From NCBI RefSeq assembly GCF_000717915.1, contig NZ_JOCX01000040.1, positions 1 to 35,967 of the forward strand: a stretch of DNA of 35,967 bases, written 5' to 3'. A program made the position numbers and the translations under genes. Of the stretch, positions 1 through 7,851 are shown in pieces. The stretch's first letter is position 1; every line of letters starts with the position of its first letter. This stretch comes from Streptomyces sp. NRRL S-244 (GTDB lineage Bacteria; Actinomycetota; Actinomycetes; Streptomycetales; Streptomycetaceae). The notes beneath the pieces are model-generated. The model saw nothing but the letters and a program-made list of their open reading frames with translations. It ran no database searches and had not been told where the DNA came from.

Positions 1-24
1 CCCTCCTTCTGCCCCCGCCCCGCC

Positions 25-489
25 TCAGCCGTCTGCAGGGGTGAGGGGCAGGAGTCTTGGCGTCGGGCGGGGGAGCAGGGTCAGGGGGTTCAGGTACGCC
101 GTGCCTGAGAGGAGGCCCCAGTGGAGGCAGGGGCCTCCGCAGTGCGTGCCCTCCGTGAGCACCGCCACCACCTGGCCCGTGGAGACCTCCTCGCCCTCCG
201 TGACCAGCGGCCGGACCGGTTCGTACGTGGTGCGCAGGCCGCCCGGGAGGGTCAGGGACAGGACCCCGCGCCCGGCCACCGGGCCCGCGTAGTACACCCG
301 CCCCGGGCCGACCGCCCTGATCTCCGCGCCCACCGGGGCGGCCAGGTCCACCCCGCGGTGGCCGGCCGCGTACGGGGTCGGCGGCGGATCCCACCAGCGG
401 GCCACCACCAGTGGCGGCGGGAGCGGGCGGGCCACGGGAGCGAGTGCCTGGGCCAGGGTCAGCAGCAGCGTGAGCAGCAGTGTCGTCAT
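25..489 (-). CDS. M23 (LytM-type) peptidase-like exported protein, probably lacking one catalytic histidine
   Basis: The 154-residue protein starts [18 protein letters not shown], a short hydrophobic signal peptide, followed by one M23/LytM lysostaphin-like domain. The first zinc motif HRGVD (HxxxD) is present near residues 60-65. The second motif reads PCLHWGL, where active enzymes normally have HxH. The last histidine (a zinc ligand) is kept, but the preceding catalytic histidine is replaced by cysteine; another His-Cys pair lies just before it (HCGGPC). Known family role: cleavage of peptidoglycan cross-bridges, or, in degenerate members, activation or binding of other hydrolases. Whether this copy is catalytic is uncertain. 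The ATG at 489 was chosen because the open frame upstream has no signal-peptide character. It is transcribed away from rpsB across a 251-base gap. Confidence 0.8.
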   Translation of the reverse strand: MTTLLLTLLLTLAQALAPVARPLPPPLVVARWWDPPPTPYAAGHRGVDLAAPVGAEIRAVGPGRVYYAGPVAGRGVLSLTLPGGLRTTYEPVRPLVTEGEEVSTGQVVAVLTEGTHCGGPCLHWGLLSGTAYLNPLTLLPRPTPRLLPLTPADG

Positions 490-530
490 GCCGTCCAGGT
501 TGTCGCCGCGTCGCGCAGCGTGAGCGGGCC

Positions 531-557
531 TGTGGACAACCGGCCGGGTGTGGACAA
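531..557. promoter_or_regulatory. Two DnaA-box-like sites in the M23/rpsB divergent gap
   Basis: The nonamer TGTGGACAA occurs at 531-539 and again at 549-557, in the same orientation and 18 bp apart. Its reverse complement, TTGTCCACA, is the preferred Streptomyces DnaA box. The pair lies about 42 bp from the start of the M23 gene and about 180 bp upstream of rpsB. Sequence match is direct; DnaA binding and any effect on either promoter are inference. Confidence 0.55.
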
Positions 558-740
558 CGGCGTCACCTGGCATACCGCCCGGTCCCGTACACTTCTTACG
601 GCGATCCGGGTCACCGGGTCGACTTCGCACGCCCCAGCACCAGCCGCTCAGGCCGGGTGAAAGCGTCTCTCGGTCCCCTTCGTCGGGGGCAGGACGCGGT
701 GGGGCGTCAGGAACCAAACCGAGAAACCAAGGAGATGGCC
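558..740 (+). promoter_or_regulatory. Probable rpsB promoter and long leader
   Basis: A TACACT hexamer at 588-593 is the best -10 candidate; no good -35 is seen. Transcription from there would give a leader of about 140 nt before the rpsB start. The leader has a CCCC/GGGG hairpin around 676-690 and ends in an AAGGAG ribosome site just before 735. S2 leaders are autoregulated in many bacteria, but I cannot assign a specific leader motif here. Confidence 0.4.
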
Positions 741-1622
741 ATGGCCGTCGTAACGATGCGGGAGCTGCTGGAAAGCGGCGTCCACTTCGGTCACCAGACC
801 CGTCGCTGGAACCCGAAGATGAAGCGCTTCATCTTCACCGAGCGCAACGGCATCTACATCATCGACCTGCTCCAGTCGCTGTCGTACATCGACCGCGCCT
901 ACGAGTTCGTCAAGGAGACCGTCGCCCACGGCGGCTCCATCATGTTCGTCGGTACCAAGAAGCAGGCCCAGGAGGCCATCGCCGAGCAGGCGACGCGCGT
1001 TGGTATGCCGTACGTCAACCAGCGCTGGCTGGGTGGCATGCTCACCAACTTCTCCACCGTCTACAAGCGCCTCCAGCGTCTGAAGGAGCTTGAGGCGATC
1101 GACTTCGAGGACGTCGCCGCCTCGGGTCTCACCAAGAAGGAGCTCCTGGTCCTCTCCCGCGAGAAGACCAAGCTGGAGAAGACCCTCGGTGGTATCCGCG
1201 AGATGTCGAAGGTCCCCAGCGCCGTCTGGATCGTCGACACCAAGAAGGAGCACATCGCCGTCGGTGAGGCGCGCAAGCTCCACATCCCGGTCGTCGCGAT
1301 CCTCGACACCAACTGCGACCCCGACGAGGTCGACTACAAGATCCCGGGCAACGACGACGCGATCCGCTCCGTCACCCTGCTCACCCGCGTGATCGCCGAC
1401 GCCGTCGCCGAGGGCCTCATCGCCCGCTCCGGCGCTGCGACCGGTGACTCGAAGCCGGGCGAGAAGGCCGCTGCCGAGCCGCTCGCCGAGTGGGAGCGCG
1501 ACCTGCTCGAGGGCGAGAAGAAGGCCGACGACGCCGAGGCCGCCCCGGCCGAGGCCGCTGTCGAGGCCCCCGCGGCCGAGGCCGTCGTCGAGGCTCCGGC
1601 CGCCGACGCCGAGCAGGCCTGA
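741..1622 (+). CDS. rpsB: 30S ribosomal protein S2
   Basis: This is ribosomal protein S2, a component of the small subunit. It opens [19 protein letters not shown] and continues with the family block [12 protein letters not shown], and later carries the conserved [14 protein letters not shown] and [10 protein letters not shown] segments. The protein is 293 residues, longer than the Escherichia coli form, because of an Ala/Glu-rich acidic tail of about 45 residues typical of Streptomyces. Two in-frame ATGs are close together (735 and 741). The second is chosen because the AGGAG at 730-734 is then 6 nt away and because the homologous N-terminus begins there. tsf follows after a 135-base gap holding two hairpins. 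Confidence 0.98.
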   Translation: MAVVTMRELLESGVHFGHQTRRWNPKMKRFIFTERNGIYIIDLLQSLSYIDRAYEFVKETVAHGGSIMFVGTKKQAQEAIAEQATRVGMPYVNQRWLGGMLTNFSTVYKRLQRLKELEAIDFEDVAASGLTKKELLVLSREKTKLEKTLGGIREMSKVPSAVWIVDTKKEHIAVGEARKLHIPVVAILDTNCDPDEVDYKIPGNDDAIRSVTLLTRVIADAVAEGLIARSGAATGDSKPGEKAAAEPLAEWERDLLEGEKKADDAEAAPAEAAVEAPAAEAVVEAPAADAEQA

Positions 1623-1634
1623 CCCTCTGAGAGA

Positions 1635-1656
1635 GCCCGGCGTTCATCCGCCGGGC
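1635..1656 (+). terminator. Hairpin after rpsB
   Basis: A perfect 8-bp stem (GCCCGGCG at 1635-1642 with CGCCGGGC at 1649-1656) closes a 6-nt loop 12 nt after the rpsB stop. There is no T-run, as is common for Streptomyces terminators. It may reduce read-through or protect the rpsB 3' end. Confidence 0.55.
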
Positions 1657-1674
1657 ACTCGCAGCACGGACGAT

Positions 1675-1716
1675 GACGGCGGGGGAGCCGCGCCACGAGC
1701 GCGCCTCCTCCGCCGT
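1675..1716 (+). terminator. Second, longer hairpin between rpsB and tsf
   Basis: ACGGCGGGGGA (from 1675) pairs with the CT-rich strand ending at 1716 over about 11 bp with two G-U pairs, and an inner GCGC/GCGC stem extends it. Together with the preceding hairpin it makes the rpsB-tsf gap a likely attenuator. Confidence 0.5.
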
Positions 1717-1757
1717 TCACCCGTAGATCTACGACTTCGAGAGAGAATCACAGACTC

Positions 1758-2594
1758 ATGGCGAACTACACCGCCGCTGACGTCAAGAAGCTCCGCGAGC
1801 TCACCGGCGCCGGCATGCTGGACTGCAAGAACGCGCTGGTCGACTCCGACGGTGACGTCGACAAGGCCGTCGAGGCGCTCCGTATCAAGGGTCAGAAGGG
1901 CGTCGCCAAGCGCGAGGGCCGTTCTGCCGAGAACGGTGCCGTCGTGTCCCTCATCGCCGACGACAACACCTCCGGTGTCATCGTCGAGCTGAAGTGCGAG
2001 ACGGACTTCGTCGCGAAGGGCGAGAAGTTCCTCGCCGTCGCCAACGAGCTGGCCGCGCACGTCGCCGCCACCTCCCCGGCCGACATCGAGACGCTCCTCG
2101 CGTCCGAGATCGCCCCGGGCAAGACCGTCACGGCCTTCGTGGACGAGGCGAACGCCAACCTCGGCGAGAAGATCGTCCTGGACCGCTTCGCGCAGTTCAC
2201 CGGCGGTTACGTCACGTCGTACATGCACCGCACCATGCCCGACCTGCCGTTCCAGATCGGTGTCCTGGTCGAGCTCGACAAGGAGAACGCCGAGGTCGCC
2301 CGCGGCGTCGCGCAGCACATCGCCGCGTTCGCGCCGAAGTGGCTGTCCGCCGAGGACGTCCCGGCCGAGGTCGTCGAGTCCGAGCGCCGCGTCGCCGAAG
2401 AGGTCACCCGCGCGGAGGGCAAGCCCGAGGCCGCCCTGCCGAAGATCGTCGAGGGTCGTGTCAACGGCTTCTTCCGCGACAACACGCTGCTCGGCCAGGC
2501 GTACGCCCTGGACGCCAAGAAGTCCGTCCAGAAGGTTCTGGACGAGGCCGGTGTCACCCTGGTGCGTTTCTCGCGCATCAAGGTCGGCATCTGA
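1758..2594 (+). CDS. tsf: Translation elongation factor Ts
   Basis: EF-Ts is the guanine-nucleotide exchange factor that regenerates EF-Tu-GTP in the cytosol. The 278-residue protein opens MANYTAADVKKLRELTGAGM, a UBA-like N-terminal domain, then has the EF-Tu-contacting signature CETDFVA near residue 80. The length is normal for actinobacteria. The start is the only ATG in a position matching the family, with a GAGAGA purine run about 11 nt upstream. The rpsB-tsf order is nearly universal in bacteria. Confidence 0.98.
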   Translation: MANYTAADVKKLRELTGAGMLDCKNALVDSDGDVDKAVEALRIKGQKGVAKREGRSAENGAVVSLIADDNTSGVIVELKCETDFVAKGEKFLAVANELAAHVAATSPADIETLLASEIAPGKTVTAFVDEANANLGEKIVLDRFAQFTGGYVTSYMHRTMPDLPFQIGVLVELDKENAEVARGVAQHIAAFAPKWLSAEDVPAEVVESERRVAEEVTRAEGKPEAALPKIVEGRVNGFFRDNTLLGQAYALDAKKSVQKVLDEAGVTLVRFSRIKVGI

Positions 2595-2683
2595 GTCCGT
2601 CCTTACAACGACGGACACCGGACCCCGGTAGGGTCTGAAGCAGTCGTCCGCCTGCGCGCGGAACGACCGCAGATCTGACGAGG

Positions 2684-2730
2684 AGGCCATTGCCGTAGAG
2701 GGAACCGCGAGGACCCACCGGCAATGGCCT
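2684..2730 (+). terminator. Terminator or attenuator between tsf and pyrH
   Basis: A perfect 12-bp stem (AGGCCATTGCCG at 2684-2695 with CGGCAATGGCCT at 2719-2730) closes a 23-nt loop and is followed by TCTTCGT. The stem can be lengthened by a few more pairs. It ends 28 nt before the pyrH start, so it separates tsf transcripts from pyrH or meters read-through. Confidence 0.75.
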
Positions 2731-2757
2731 TCTTCGTATGTGCACGAGGAGATCTCC

Positions 2758-3537
2758 ATGAATCAGGGCGTGGACCCCCACACCGCTTCCGACGACAAGA
2801 GCGACCACGACAAGAAGGGCCGCCGCTTCATGCTGAAGCTGTCGGGCGAAGCCTTCTCCGGTGGTGGAGGACTGGGCGTCGACCCCGACGTCGTCCATGC
2901 CATCGCGCGCGAAATCGCCGCGGTGGTCCGTGACGGCGCGGAGATCGCCGTCGTGATCGGCGGCGGAAACTTCTTCCGCGGCGCCGAACTCCAGCAGCGC
3001 GGCATGGACCGTGCGCGGTCCGACTACATGGGCATGCTGGGCACCGTCATGAACTGCCTCGCCCTCCAGGACTTCCTGGAGAAGGAAGGCATCGACTCCC
3101 GCGTGCAGACCGCCATCACCATGGGCCAGGTCGCGGAGCCGTACATCCCCCTGCGCGCCGTACGGCACCTGGAGAAGGGCCGCGTCGTGATCTTCGGCGC
3201 CGGCATGGGCATGCCGTACTTCTCCACCGACACCACGGCCGCCCAGCGGGCCCTGGAGATCGACGCCGAGGCCCTGCTCATGGGCAAGAACGGTGTCGAC
3301 GGGGTCTACGACTCCGACCCGAAGAAGAACCCCGACGCGGTGAAGTTCGACGCGCTGGAGTACAGCGAGGTGCTGTCCCGCGACCTGAAGGTCGCCGACG
3401 CCACCGCCATCACGCTGTGCCGCGACAACAAGCTGCCGATCCTGGTCTTCGAGCTGCTCGCCGAGGGCAATATCGCCCGCGCCGTCAAGGGTGAGAAGAT
3501 CGGCACGCTCGTGAGCGACCAGGGCACCCGGGCCTGA
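2758..3537 (+). CDS. pyrH: UMP kinase
   Basis: UMP kinase phosphorylates UMP to UDP in pyrimidine nucleotide synthesis and acts as a cytosolic hexamer. The 259-residue protein belongs to the amino acid kinase fold. It has MLKLSGEAF near the start (after a roughly 25-residue charged extension), the [10 protein letters not shown] loop, and the [14 protein letters not shown] segment near the C-terminus. ATG 2758 is preferred over an upstream in-frame GTG at 2740 because GAGGAG at 2746-2751 is 6 nt ahead of it. It is followed by frr, the usual neighbour. Confidence 0.97.
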   Translation: MNQGVDPHTASDDKSDHDKKGRRFMLKLSGEAFSGGGGLGVDPDVVHAIAREIAAVVRDGAEIAVVIGGGNFFRGAELQQRGMDRARSDYMGMLGTVMNCLALQDFLEKEGIDSRVQTAITMGQVAEPYIPLRAVRHLEKGRVVIFGAGMGMPYFSTDTTAAQRALEIDAEALLMGKNGVDGVYDSDPKKNPDAVKFDALEYSEVLSRDLKVADATAITLCRDNKLPILVFELLAEGNIARAVKGEKIGTLVSDQGTRA

Positions 3538-3549
3538 GCGTTTCGACGC

Positions 3550-3577
3550 CGGGCCCGGCCCCACTGGGCCGAGCCCG
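3550..3577 (+). terminator. Hairpin between pyrH and frr
   Basis: CGGCCC at 3556-3561 pairs with GGGCCG at 3566-3571 around a 4-nt loop. An outer CGGGC/GCCCG helix extends it with one bulged base on each side. It lies in the 85-base pyrH-frr gap and may be an internal attenuator or an RNA-stability element. Confidence 0.45.
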
Positions 3578-3622
3578 CCCCGCCCGCCTGAACCATCCAA
3601 ATCTGACATGCAGGAGCACGTG

Positions 3623-4180
3623 GTGATCGAAGAAATCCTCCTCGAGGCCGAGGAGAAGATGGAGAAGGCCGTCGTCGTCGCCAAGGAAGACTTCGCCGCG
3701 ATCCGCACCGGTCGTGCGCACCCGGCGATGTTCAACAAGATCGTGGCGGACTACTACGGCGCCATCACGCCCATCAACCAGCTCGCGTCCTTCTCGGTGC
3801 CCGAGCCGCGCATGGCGATCGTGACCCCGTTCGACAAGAGCGCCCTGCGCAACATCGAGCAGGCCATCCGCGACTCCGACCTGGGCGTCAACCCCAGCAA
3901 CGACGGCAATATCATCCGGGTGACCTTCCCCGAGCTGACGCAGGACCGCCGCAAGGAGTACATCAAGGTCGCGCGCACCAAGGCCGAGGACTCCAAGGTC
4001 TCGATCCGCGCCGTCCGCCGCAAGGCGAAGGACTCCCTCGACAAGCTCGTCAAGGACAAGGAGTCCGGCGAGGACGAGGTGCGCCGCGCGGAGAAGGAGC
4101 TCGACGACACCACCGCGAAGTACGTCGCGCAGGTGGACGAGCTGCTCAAGCACAAGGAAGCCGAGCTCCTCGAGGTCTGA
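3623..4180 (+). CDS. frr: Ribosome recycling factor
   Basis: RRF works with EF-G to split post-termination ribosomes. The protein has the family pattern [21 protein letters not shown] and later [17 protein letters not shown], with a coiled-coil C-terminal domain rich in Lys and Glu. From the GTG at 3623 it is 185 residues, the normal length. An ATG at 3608 is in frame and would add five residues, but the AGGAG at 3612-3616 sits 6 nt before the GTG, and homologues begin with M-I-E-E. The stop overlaps the start of cdsA by one base. Confidence 0.96.
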   Translation: MIEEILLEAEEKMEKAVVVAKEDFAAIRTGRAHPAMFNKIVADYYGAITPINQLASFSVPEPRMAIVTPFDKSALRNIEQAIRDSDLGVNPSNDGNIIRVTFPELTQDRRKEYIKVARTKAEDSKVSIRAVRRKAKDSLDKLVKDKESGEDEVRRAEKELDDTTAKYVAQVDELLKHKEAELLEV

Positions 4181-5250
4181 TGAACGACTCTCCCTGGGCC
4201 ACGGAGCCGGTTCCGGCGGGTCCCGCATACGATGCGCTGGTGGGCCCGCACACTCGGCCCATGCCCATCGTGCCCGATGCCGCCGGCCGTGACTTCGACG
4301 ACCGGGAAGCACGCGATCGGGGGGCCGCCGACGGCGGCCCCCCGTTCCGCGCCGAGACGCCGCCGCAGGAGCCCATGCCCAGCCCCCCGCCCCCGCCCTC
4401 GCAGGCACCGCAGGACGCCACGCCCCCGCAGAAGAAGCGGGCGGGGCGAGACCTGCGTGCCGCCATAGGGGTCGGTGTCGGCCTCGGTGCGGTGATCTTC
4501 GCTTCGCTGTTCATCGTCAAGGCGGTCTTCGTCGGCGTCATCGTCGTCGCGGTCGTCGTGGGCCTGTGGGAGCTCACCTCCCGGCTCCAGGAGAAGAAGG
4601 GCATCAAGGCGCCGCTCGTCCCGCTCGCGGTCGGCGGCGCCGCCATGGTCATCGCCGGGTACGTCCGGGGGGCCGAGGGTGCCTGGGTGGCCATGGCCCT
4701 GACCGCGCTGGCGGTCCTGGTCTGGCGGATGACCGAACCGCCCGAGGACTACCTCAAGGACGTCACGGCGGGCGTCTTCGCCGCGTTCTACGTGCCCTTC
4801 CTGGCCACCTTCGTCGCGATGCTGCTCACCGCCGACGACGGGCCGGAGCGCGTGGTCACGTTCCTGCTGCTGACCGTGGTCAGCGACACCGGGGCGTACG
4901 CGGTGGGCTGGCGCTTCGGCAAGACCAAGCTGGCGCCGCGCATCAGCCCCGGCAAGACCCGCGAGGGGCTGTTCGGCGCGGTGGCCTTCGCGATGGCGGC
5001 CGGCGCGCTCTGCATGGAGTTCCTGATCGACGGGGGCGTCTGGTGGCAGGGCCTGCTGCTCGGCCTCGCCGTCGCGGTCAGCGCCACGCTGGGCGACCTC
5101 GGCGAGTCGATGATCAAGCGGGACCTGGGCATCAAGGACATGGGCACGCTCCTCCCGGGCCACGGCGGCATCATGGACCGGCTCGACTCCCTGCTGCCGA
5201 CCGCCCCGGTGGTGTGGCTGCTGCTCGCCGCCTTCGTCGGCACCGGCTGA
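4180..5250 (+). CDS. cdsA: Phosphatidate cytidylyltransferase (CDP-diglyceride synthase)
   Basis: This integral membrane enzyme makes CDP-diacylglycerol from phosphatidate and CTP, the branch point of phospholipid synthesis. The first roughly 85 residues are Pro/Ala-rich and probably disordered and cytosolic, an actinobacterial extension. About eight hydrophobic membrane segments follow. The family signature is intact near residues 310-336: S-x-x-K-R, then K-D, then LLPGHGG and DRLD. The ATG shares one base with the frr stop (TGATG), so the genes are translationally coupled. Confidence 0.96.
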   Translation: MNDSPWATEPVPAGPAYDALVGPHTRPMPIVPDAAGRDFDDREARDRGAADGGPPFRAETPPQEPMPSPPPPPSQAPQDATPPQKKRAGRDLRAAIGVGVGLGAVIFASLFIVKAVFVGVIVVAVVVGLWELTSRLQEKKGIKAPLVPLAVGGAAMVIAGYVRGAEGAWVAMALTALAVLVWRMTEPPEDYLKDVTAGVFAAFYVPFLATFVAMLLTADDGPERVVTFLLLTVVSDTGAYAVGWRFGKTKLAPRISPGKTREGLFGAVAFAMAAGALCMEFLIDGGVWWQGLLLGLAVAVSATLGDLGESMIKRDLGIKDMGTLLPGHGGIMDRLDSLLPTAPVVWLLLAAFVGTG

Positions 5251-5358
5251 AACCGGGGCCCCACGGCTTCCGGCCGGCGGGCGGTTCACCAGGGCAACCC
5301 CGCTGAGCTGGGACGACGTACGTACGAAGGCTTCGGGTGGGTCCGGGCGGTTACTCTT

Positions 5359-5390
5359 GAAAGGCGCGCTGCTTCTGCGGCGCGCCTTTC
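5359..5390 (+). terminator. Strong hairpin just upstream of rlmN
   Basis: A perfect 11-bp stem (GAAAGGCGCGC at 5359-5369 with GCGCGCCTTTC at 5380-5390) closes a 10-nt loop. It ends only 21 nt before the rlmN ATG and 7 nt before its GAGGAG ribosome site. It can end the cdsA transcript and, if transcription passes it, would sit in the rlmN leader. Confidence 0.7.
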
Positions 5391-5411
5391 GTCTTACGAG
5401 GAGTACCAGCC

Positions 5412-6524
5412 ATGGCCCGCCCTGTCCCGGGAGAGCTCACCTTCGTCGCCCCTCGCGGGGCCAAGAAGCCGCCCCGGCACCTTGCCGACCTCACGCCCGA
5501 GGAGCGTCGCGAGGCGGTCGCCGCGATCGGCGAGAAGCCCTTCCGGGCCAAGCAGCTCTCGCAGCACTACTTCGCCCGGTACGCGCACGACCCGGCCGAG
5601 TGGACCGACATCCCGGTGGGCTCGCGGGAGAAGCTCCAGCAGGAGCTGCTGCCCGAGCTGATGAACGTCATCCGGCACATCTCGTGCGACGACGACACCA
5701 CGCGCAAGACCCTGTGGAAGCTGCACGACGGCACGCTCGTCGAGTCCGTGCTGATGCGCTACCCCGACCGGGTCACCATGTGCATCTCCTCGCAGGCCGG
5801 CTGCGGCATGAACTGCCCGTTCTGTGCCACCGGCCAGGCGGGCCTGGACCGCAACCTGTCCACCGCCGAGATCGTCCACCAGATCGTCGACGGCATGCGC
5901 GCGCTGCGCGACGGCGAGGTCCCCGGCGGCCCGGCCCGGCTGTCCAACATCGTCTTCATGGGCATGGGCGAGCCGCTGGCCAACTACAAGCGGGTCGTCG
6001 GCGCCATCCGCCGCCTCACCGATCCCGAGCCCGACGGGCTGGGCCTGTCGCAGCGCGGCATCACCGTCTCCACCGTCGGCCTGGTCCCGGCGATGCTGCG
6101 CTTCGCCGACGAGGGCTTCAAGTGCCGCCTCGCGGTCTCGCTGCACGCGCCGGACGACGAGCTGCGCGACACCCTCGTCCCCGTGAACACCCGCTGGAAG
6201 GTCCGCGAGGTCCTCGACGCGGCCTGGGAGTACGCCGAGAAGTCCGGCCGCCGGATCTCCATCGAGTACGCCCTGATCCGCGACATCAACGACCAGGCCT
6301 GGCGCGGCGACCTCCTCGGCCGGCTGCTCAAGGGCAAGCGCGTCCACGTCAACCTGATCCCGCTGAACCCGACGCCGGGCTCGAAGTGGACCGCCTCGCG
6401 TCCCGAGGACGAGAAGGCCTTCGTCGAGGCCATCGCCCGCCACGGCGTGCCGGTGACCGTACGGGACACCCGTGGCCAGGAGATCGACGGCGCCTGCGGT
6501 CAGCTCGCCGCGAGCGAGCGGTAG
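5412..6524 (+). CDS. rlmN: 23S rRNA A2503 / tRNA A37 C2-methyltransferase RlmN
   Basis: RlmN is a radical-SAM enzyme that methylates C2 of A2503 in 23S rRNA and of A37 in some tRNAs. In the 370-residue protein the CxxxCxxC motif reads CGMNCPFC (C131, C135, C138) and binds the 4Fe-4S cluster. The GMGEP loop is present. A C-terminal cysteine in GACGQLA (about C362) matches the residue that carries the methyl intermediate. GAGGAG at 5398-5403 is well placed for the ATG. The antibiotic-resistance relative Cfr shares the fold, but the sequence and the housekeeping context fit RlmN. Confidence 0.96.
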   Translation: MARPVPGELTFVAPRGAKKPPRHLADLTPEERREAVAAIGEKPFRAKQLSQHYFARYAHDPAEWTDIPVGSREKLQQELLPELMNVIRHISCDDDTTRKTLWKLHDGTLVESVLMRYPDRVTMCISSQAGCGMNCPFCATGQAGLDRNLSTAEIVHQIVDGMRALRDGEVPGGPARLSNIVFMGMGEPLANYKRVVGAIRRLTDPEPDGLGLSQRGITVSTVGLVPAMLRFADEGFKCRLAVSLHAPDDELRDTLVPVNTRWKVREVLDAAWEYAEKSGRRISIEYALIRDINDQAWRGDLLGRLLKGKRVHVNLIPLNPTPGSKWTASRPEDEKAFVEAIARHGVPVTVRDTRGQEIDGACGQLAASER

Positions 6525-6554
6525 GCTGACCCGCATACATCTGCATATTCATAT

Positions 6555-6646
6555 TCCGACAGGGGAGCGCCACAGCGCTGAGAGTGCGGCAACACGCCGC
6601 AGACCCTCTGAACCTTGCCCAGGTCATTCTGGGTAGGAAGTTCGGT
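6555..6646 (+). promoter_or_regulatory. TPP riboswitch (THI element)
   Basis: The conserved core is directly readable: GGGGAGC, then an AGCGC/GCGCT hairpin, then CTGAGAG (6579-6584 region), an optional TGCGGC/GCCGCA hairpin (6585-6601), ACCCTCTGAACCTTG, a CCCAG/CTGGG stem, and GGTAGGAAG (6632-6640). CCGA (6556-6559) can pair with TCGG (6642-6645) to close P1. An AT-rich stretch at 6535-6555 likely holds the promoter. The element precedes a thiamin-type ABC importer, which it would turn down when thiamin pyrophosphate is plentiful. Confidence 0.95.
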
Positions 6647-6665
6647 CACCACCTCAAGCTGTTGC

Positions 6666-6709
6666 GCCCTGCCCGGGCGCTCCGCTCCACGAGAGCGCCC
6701 GGGCAGGGC
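6666..6709 (+). promoter_or_regulatory. 17-bp expression-platform hairpin of the TPP riboswitch
   Basis: A perfect 17-bp GC-rich stem (6666-6682 with 6693-6709) closes a 10-nt loop. It begins about 20 nt after the aptamer. No T-run follows, so it could be a Streptomyces-type terminator or a spacer that positions the downstream ribosome-site hairpin. The pairing is seen in the sequence; the role is inferred. Confidence 0.7.
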
Positions 6710-6715
6710 CGCGTC

Positions 6716-6738
6716 TTCTCCTGGTCAACCCAGGAGGA
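6716..6738 (+). promoter_or_regulatory. Hairpin masking the ribosome-binding site of the thiamin transporter
   Basis: CTCCTGG (6718-6724) pairs with CCAGGAG (6730-6736) over a 5-nt loop and is extended by a T-G and a T-A pair. It buries the AGGAGG ribosome site at 6732-6737, which lies 8 nt before the GTG start at 6746. This fits translational control by the upstream aptamer. Confidence 0.7.
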
Positions 6739-6745
6739 ATGTTCC

Positions 6746-7834
6746 GTGAGCACCACCAGGAAGATCGCGGGTGCGGCGCTGGCCGCAGCCCTCGGCGTCA
6801 CGACGCTCGCCGCGTGCGGCGGCGGGACGAAGGACAAGGCCGAGGGCGAGACCAAGGACAAGACGGTCACGCTCGTCTCTCACGACTCCTTCAACGTGAC
6901 CGACACGGTCCTCAAGGAGTTCGAGCAGCAGAGCGGCTACACCGTCAAGGTCCTGAAGTCCGGGGACGCGGGCGCCGCCCTCAACCAGGAGATCCTCACC
7001 AAGGGCTCCCCGCGCGGCGACGTCTTCTTCGGTGTGGACAACACGCTCCTCTCGCGCGCCCTCGACAACGGGATCTTCACGCCGTACGAGGCCAAGGGCC
7101 TGGCCGACGTGAAGCCCGAGTACGTCCTCGACAAGGAGCACCGGGTCACCCCGATCGACTCCGGCGACATCTGCGTCAACTACGACAAGGCGTACTTCGC
7201 CGACAAGAAGCTCGCCCCGCCGCAGACGCTGGACGACCTGGTCAAGCCGGAGTACAAGAACCTGCTGGTCACCGAGAACGCGGCGACCTCCTCGCCGGGC
7301 CTCGGCTTCCTGCTCGCTTCCGTCGGCAAGTACGGGGAGGAGGGCTGGAAGGACTACTGGAGCAAGCTCAAGGCCAACGGCGTCGAGGTCGTCGACGGCT
7401 GGGAGCAGGCCTACAACGAGCGCTTCTCCGGTTCCGCGGGCGGCAAGAAGGCCAAGGGCGACCGGCCGCTGGTCGTCTCGTACGCCTCCAGCCCGCCGGT
7501 CGAGGTCCTGTACGGGGAGCCGCAGCCGGCCGAGGCCCCCACGGGCGTGGCCACCGGCACCTGCTTCCGACAGGTCGAGTTCGCGGGCCTGCTCAAGGGC
7601 GCGAAGAACGAGGAGGGCGGCAAGGCGCTCCTCGACTTCCTGGTGAGCAAGAAGTTCCAGGAGGACATGCCGCTCCAGATGTTCGTGAACCCGGTGGTCA
7701 AGGACGCGAAGCTGCCGGAGCTGTTCACGAAGCACGGCGTGGTCATCGAGAAGCCGGAGAACGTCGCTCCCGAGACCATCGCCAAGAACCGTGAGCAGTG
7801 GGTCAAGGCATGGTCCTCGCTCGTCGTGAAGTAG
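6746..7834 (+). CDS. Thiamin-type ABC transporter substrate-binding lipoprotein
   Basis: This 362-residue protein is the extracellular binding component of a thiamin or thiamin-precursor importer. It has a lipoprotein signal, with lipobox LAAC and acylated Cys24. The mature part follows the ThiB/iron-type periplasmic binding fold: TLVSHDSFNVTD, GDVFFGVDNTLLSRAL, and a C-terminal DMPLQMFVNPV stretch. The GTG at 6746 is chosen because AGGAGG is 8 nt upstream and the signal peptide starts there. An ATG at 6739 is in another frame. The TPP riboswitch and the two following transporter genes support the substrate class; exact ligand (thiamin, TPP or HMP) is not visible. Confidence 0.9.
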   Translation: MSTTRKIAGAALAAALGVTTLAACGGGTKDKAEGETKDKTVTLVSHDSFNVTDTVLKEFEQQSGYTVKVLKSGDAGAALNQEILTKGSPRGDVFFGVDNTLLSRALDNGIFTPYEAKGLADVKPEYVLDKEHRVTPIDSGDICVNYDKAYFADKKLAPPQTLDDLVKPEYKNLLVTENAATSSPGLGFLLASVGKYGEEGWKDYWSKLKANGVEVVDGWEQAYNERFSGSAGGKKAKGDRPLVVSYASSPPVEVLYGEPQPAEAPTGVATGTCFRQVEFAGLLKGAKNEEGGKALLDFLVSKKFQEDMPLQMFVNPVVKDAKLPELFTKHGVVIEKPENVAPETIAKNREQWVKAWSSLVVK

Positions 7835-7851
7835 GACGCGAGAACGCCCCC

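Noticed and set aside
3608..3622. Five-residue longer start of frr at ATG 3608
   Set aside because: The AGGAG ribosome site would then lie inside the gene; GTG 3623 gives correct spacing and family length.
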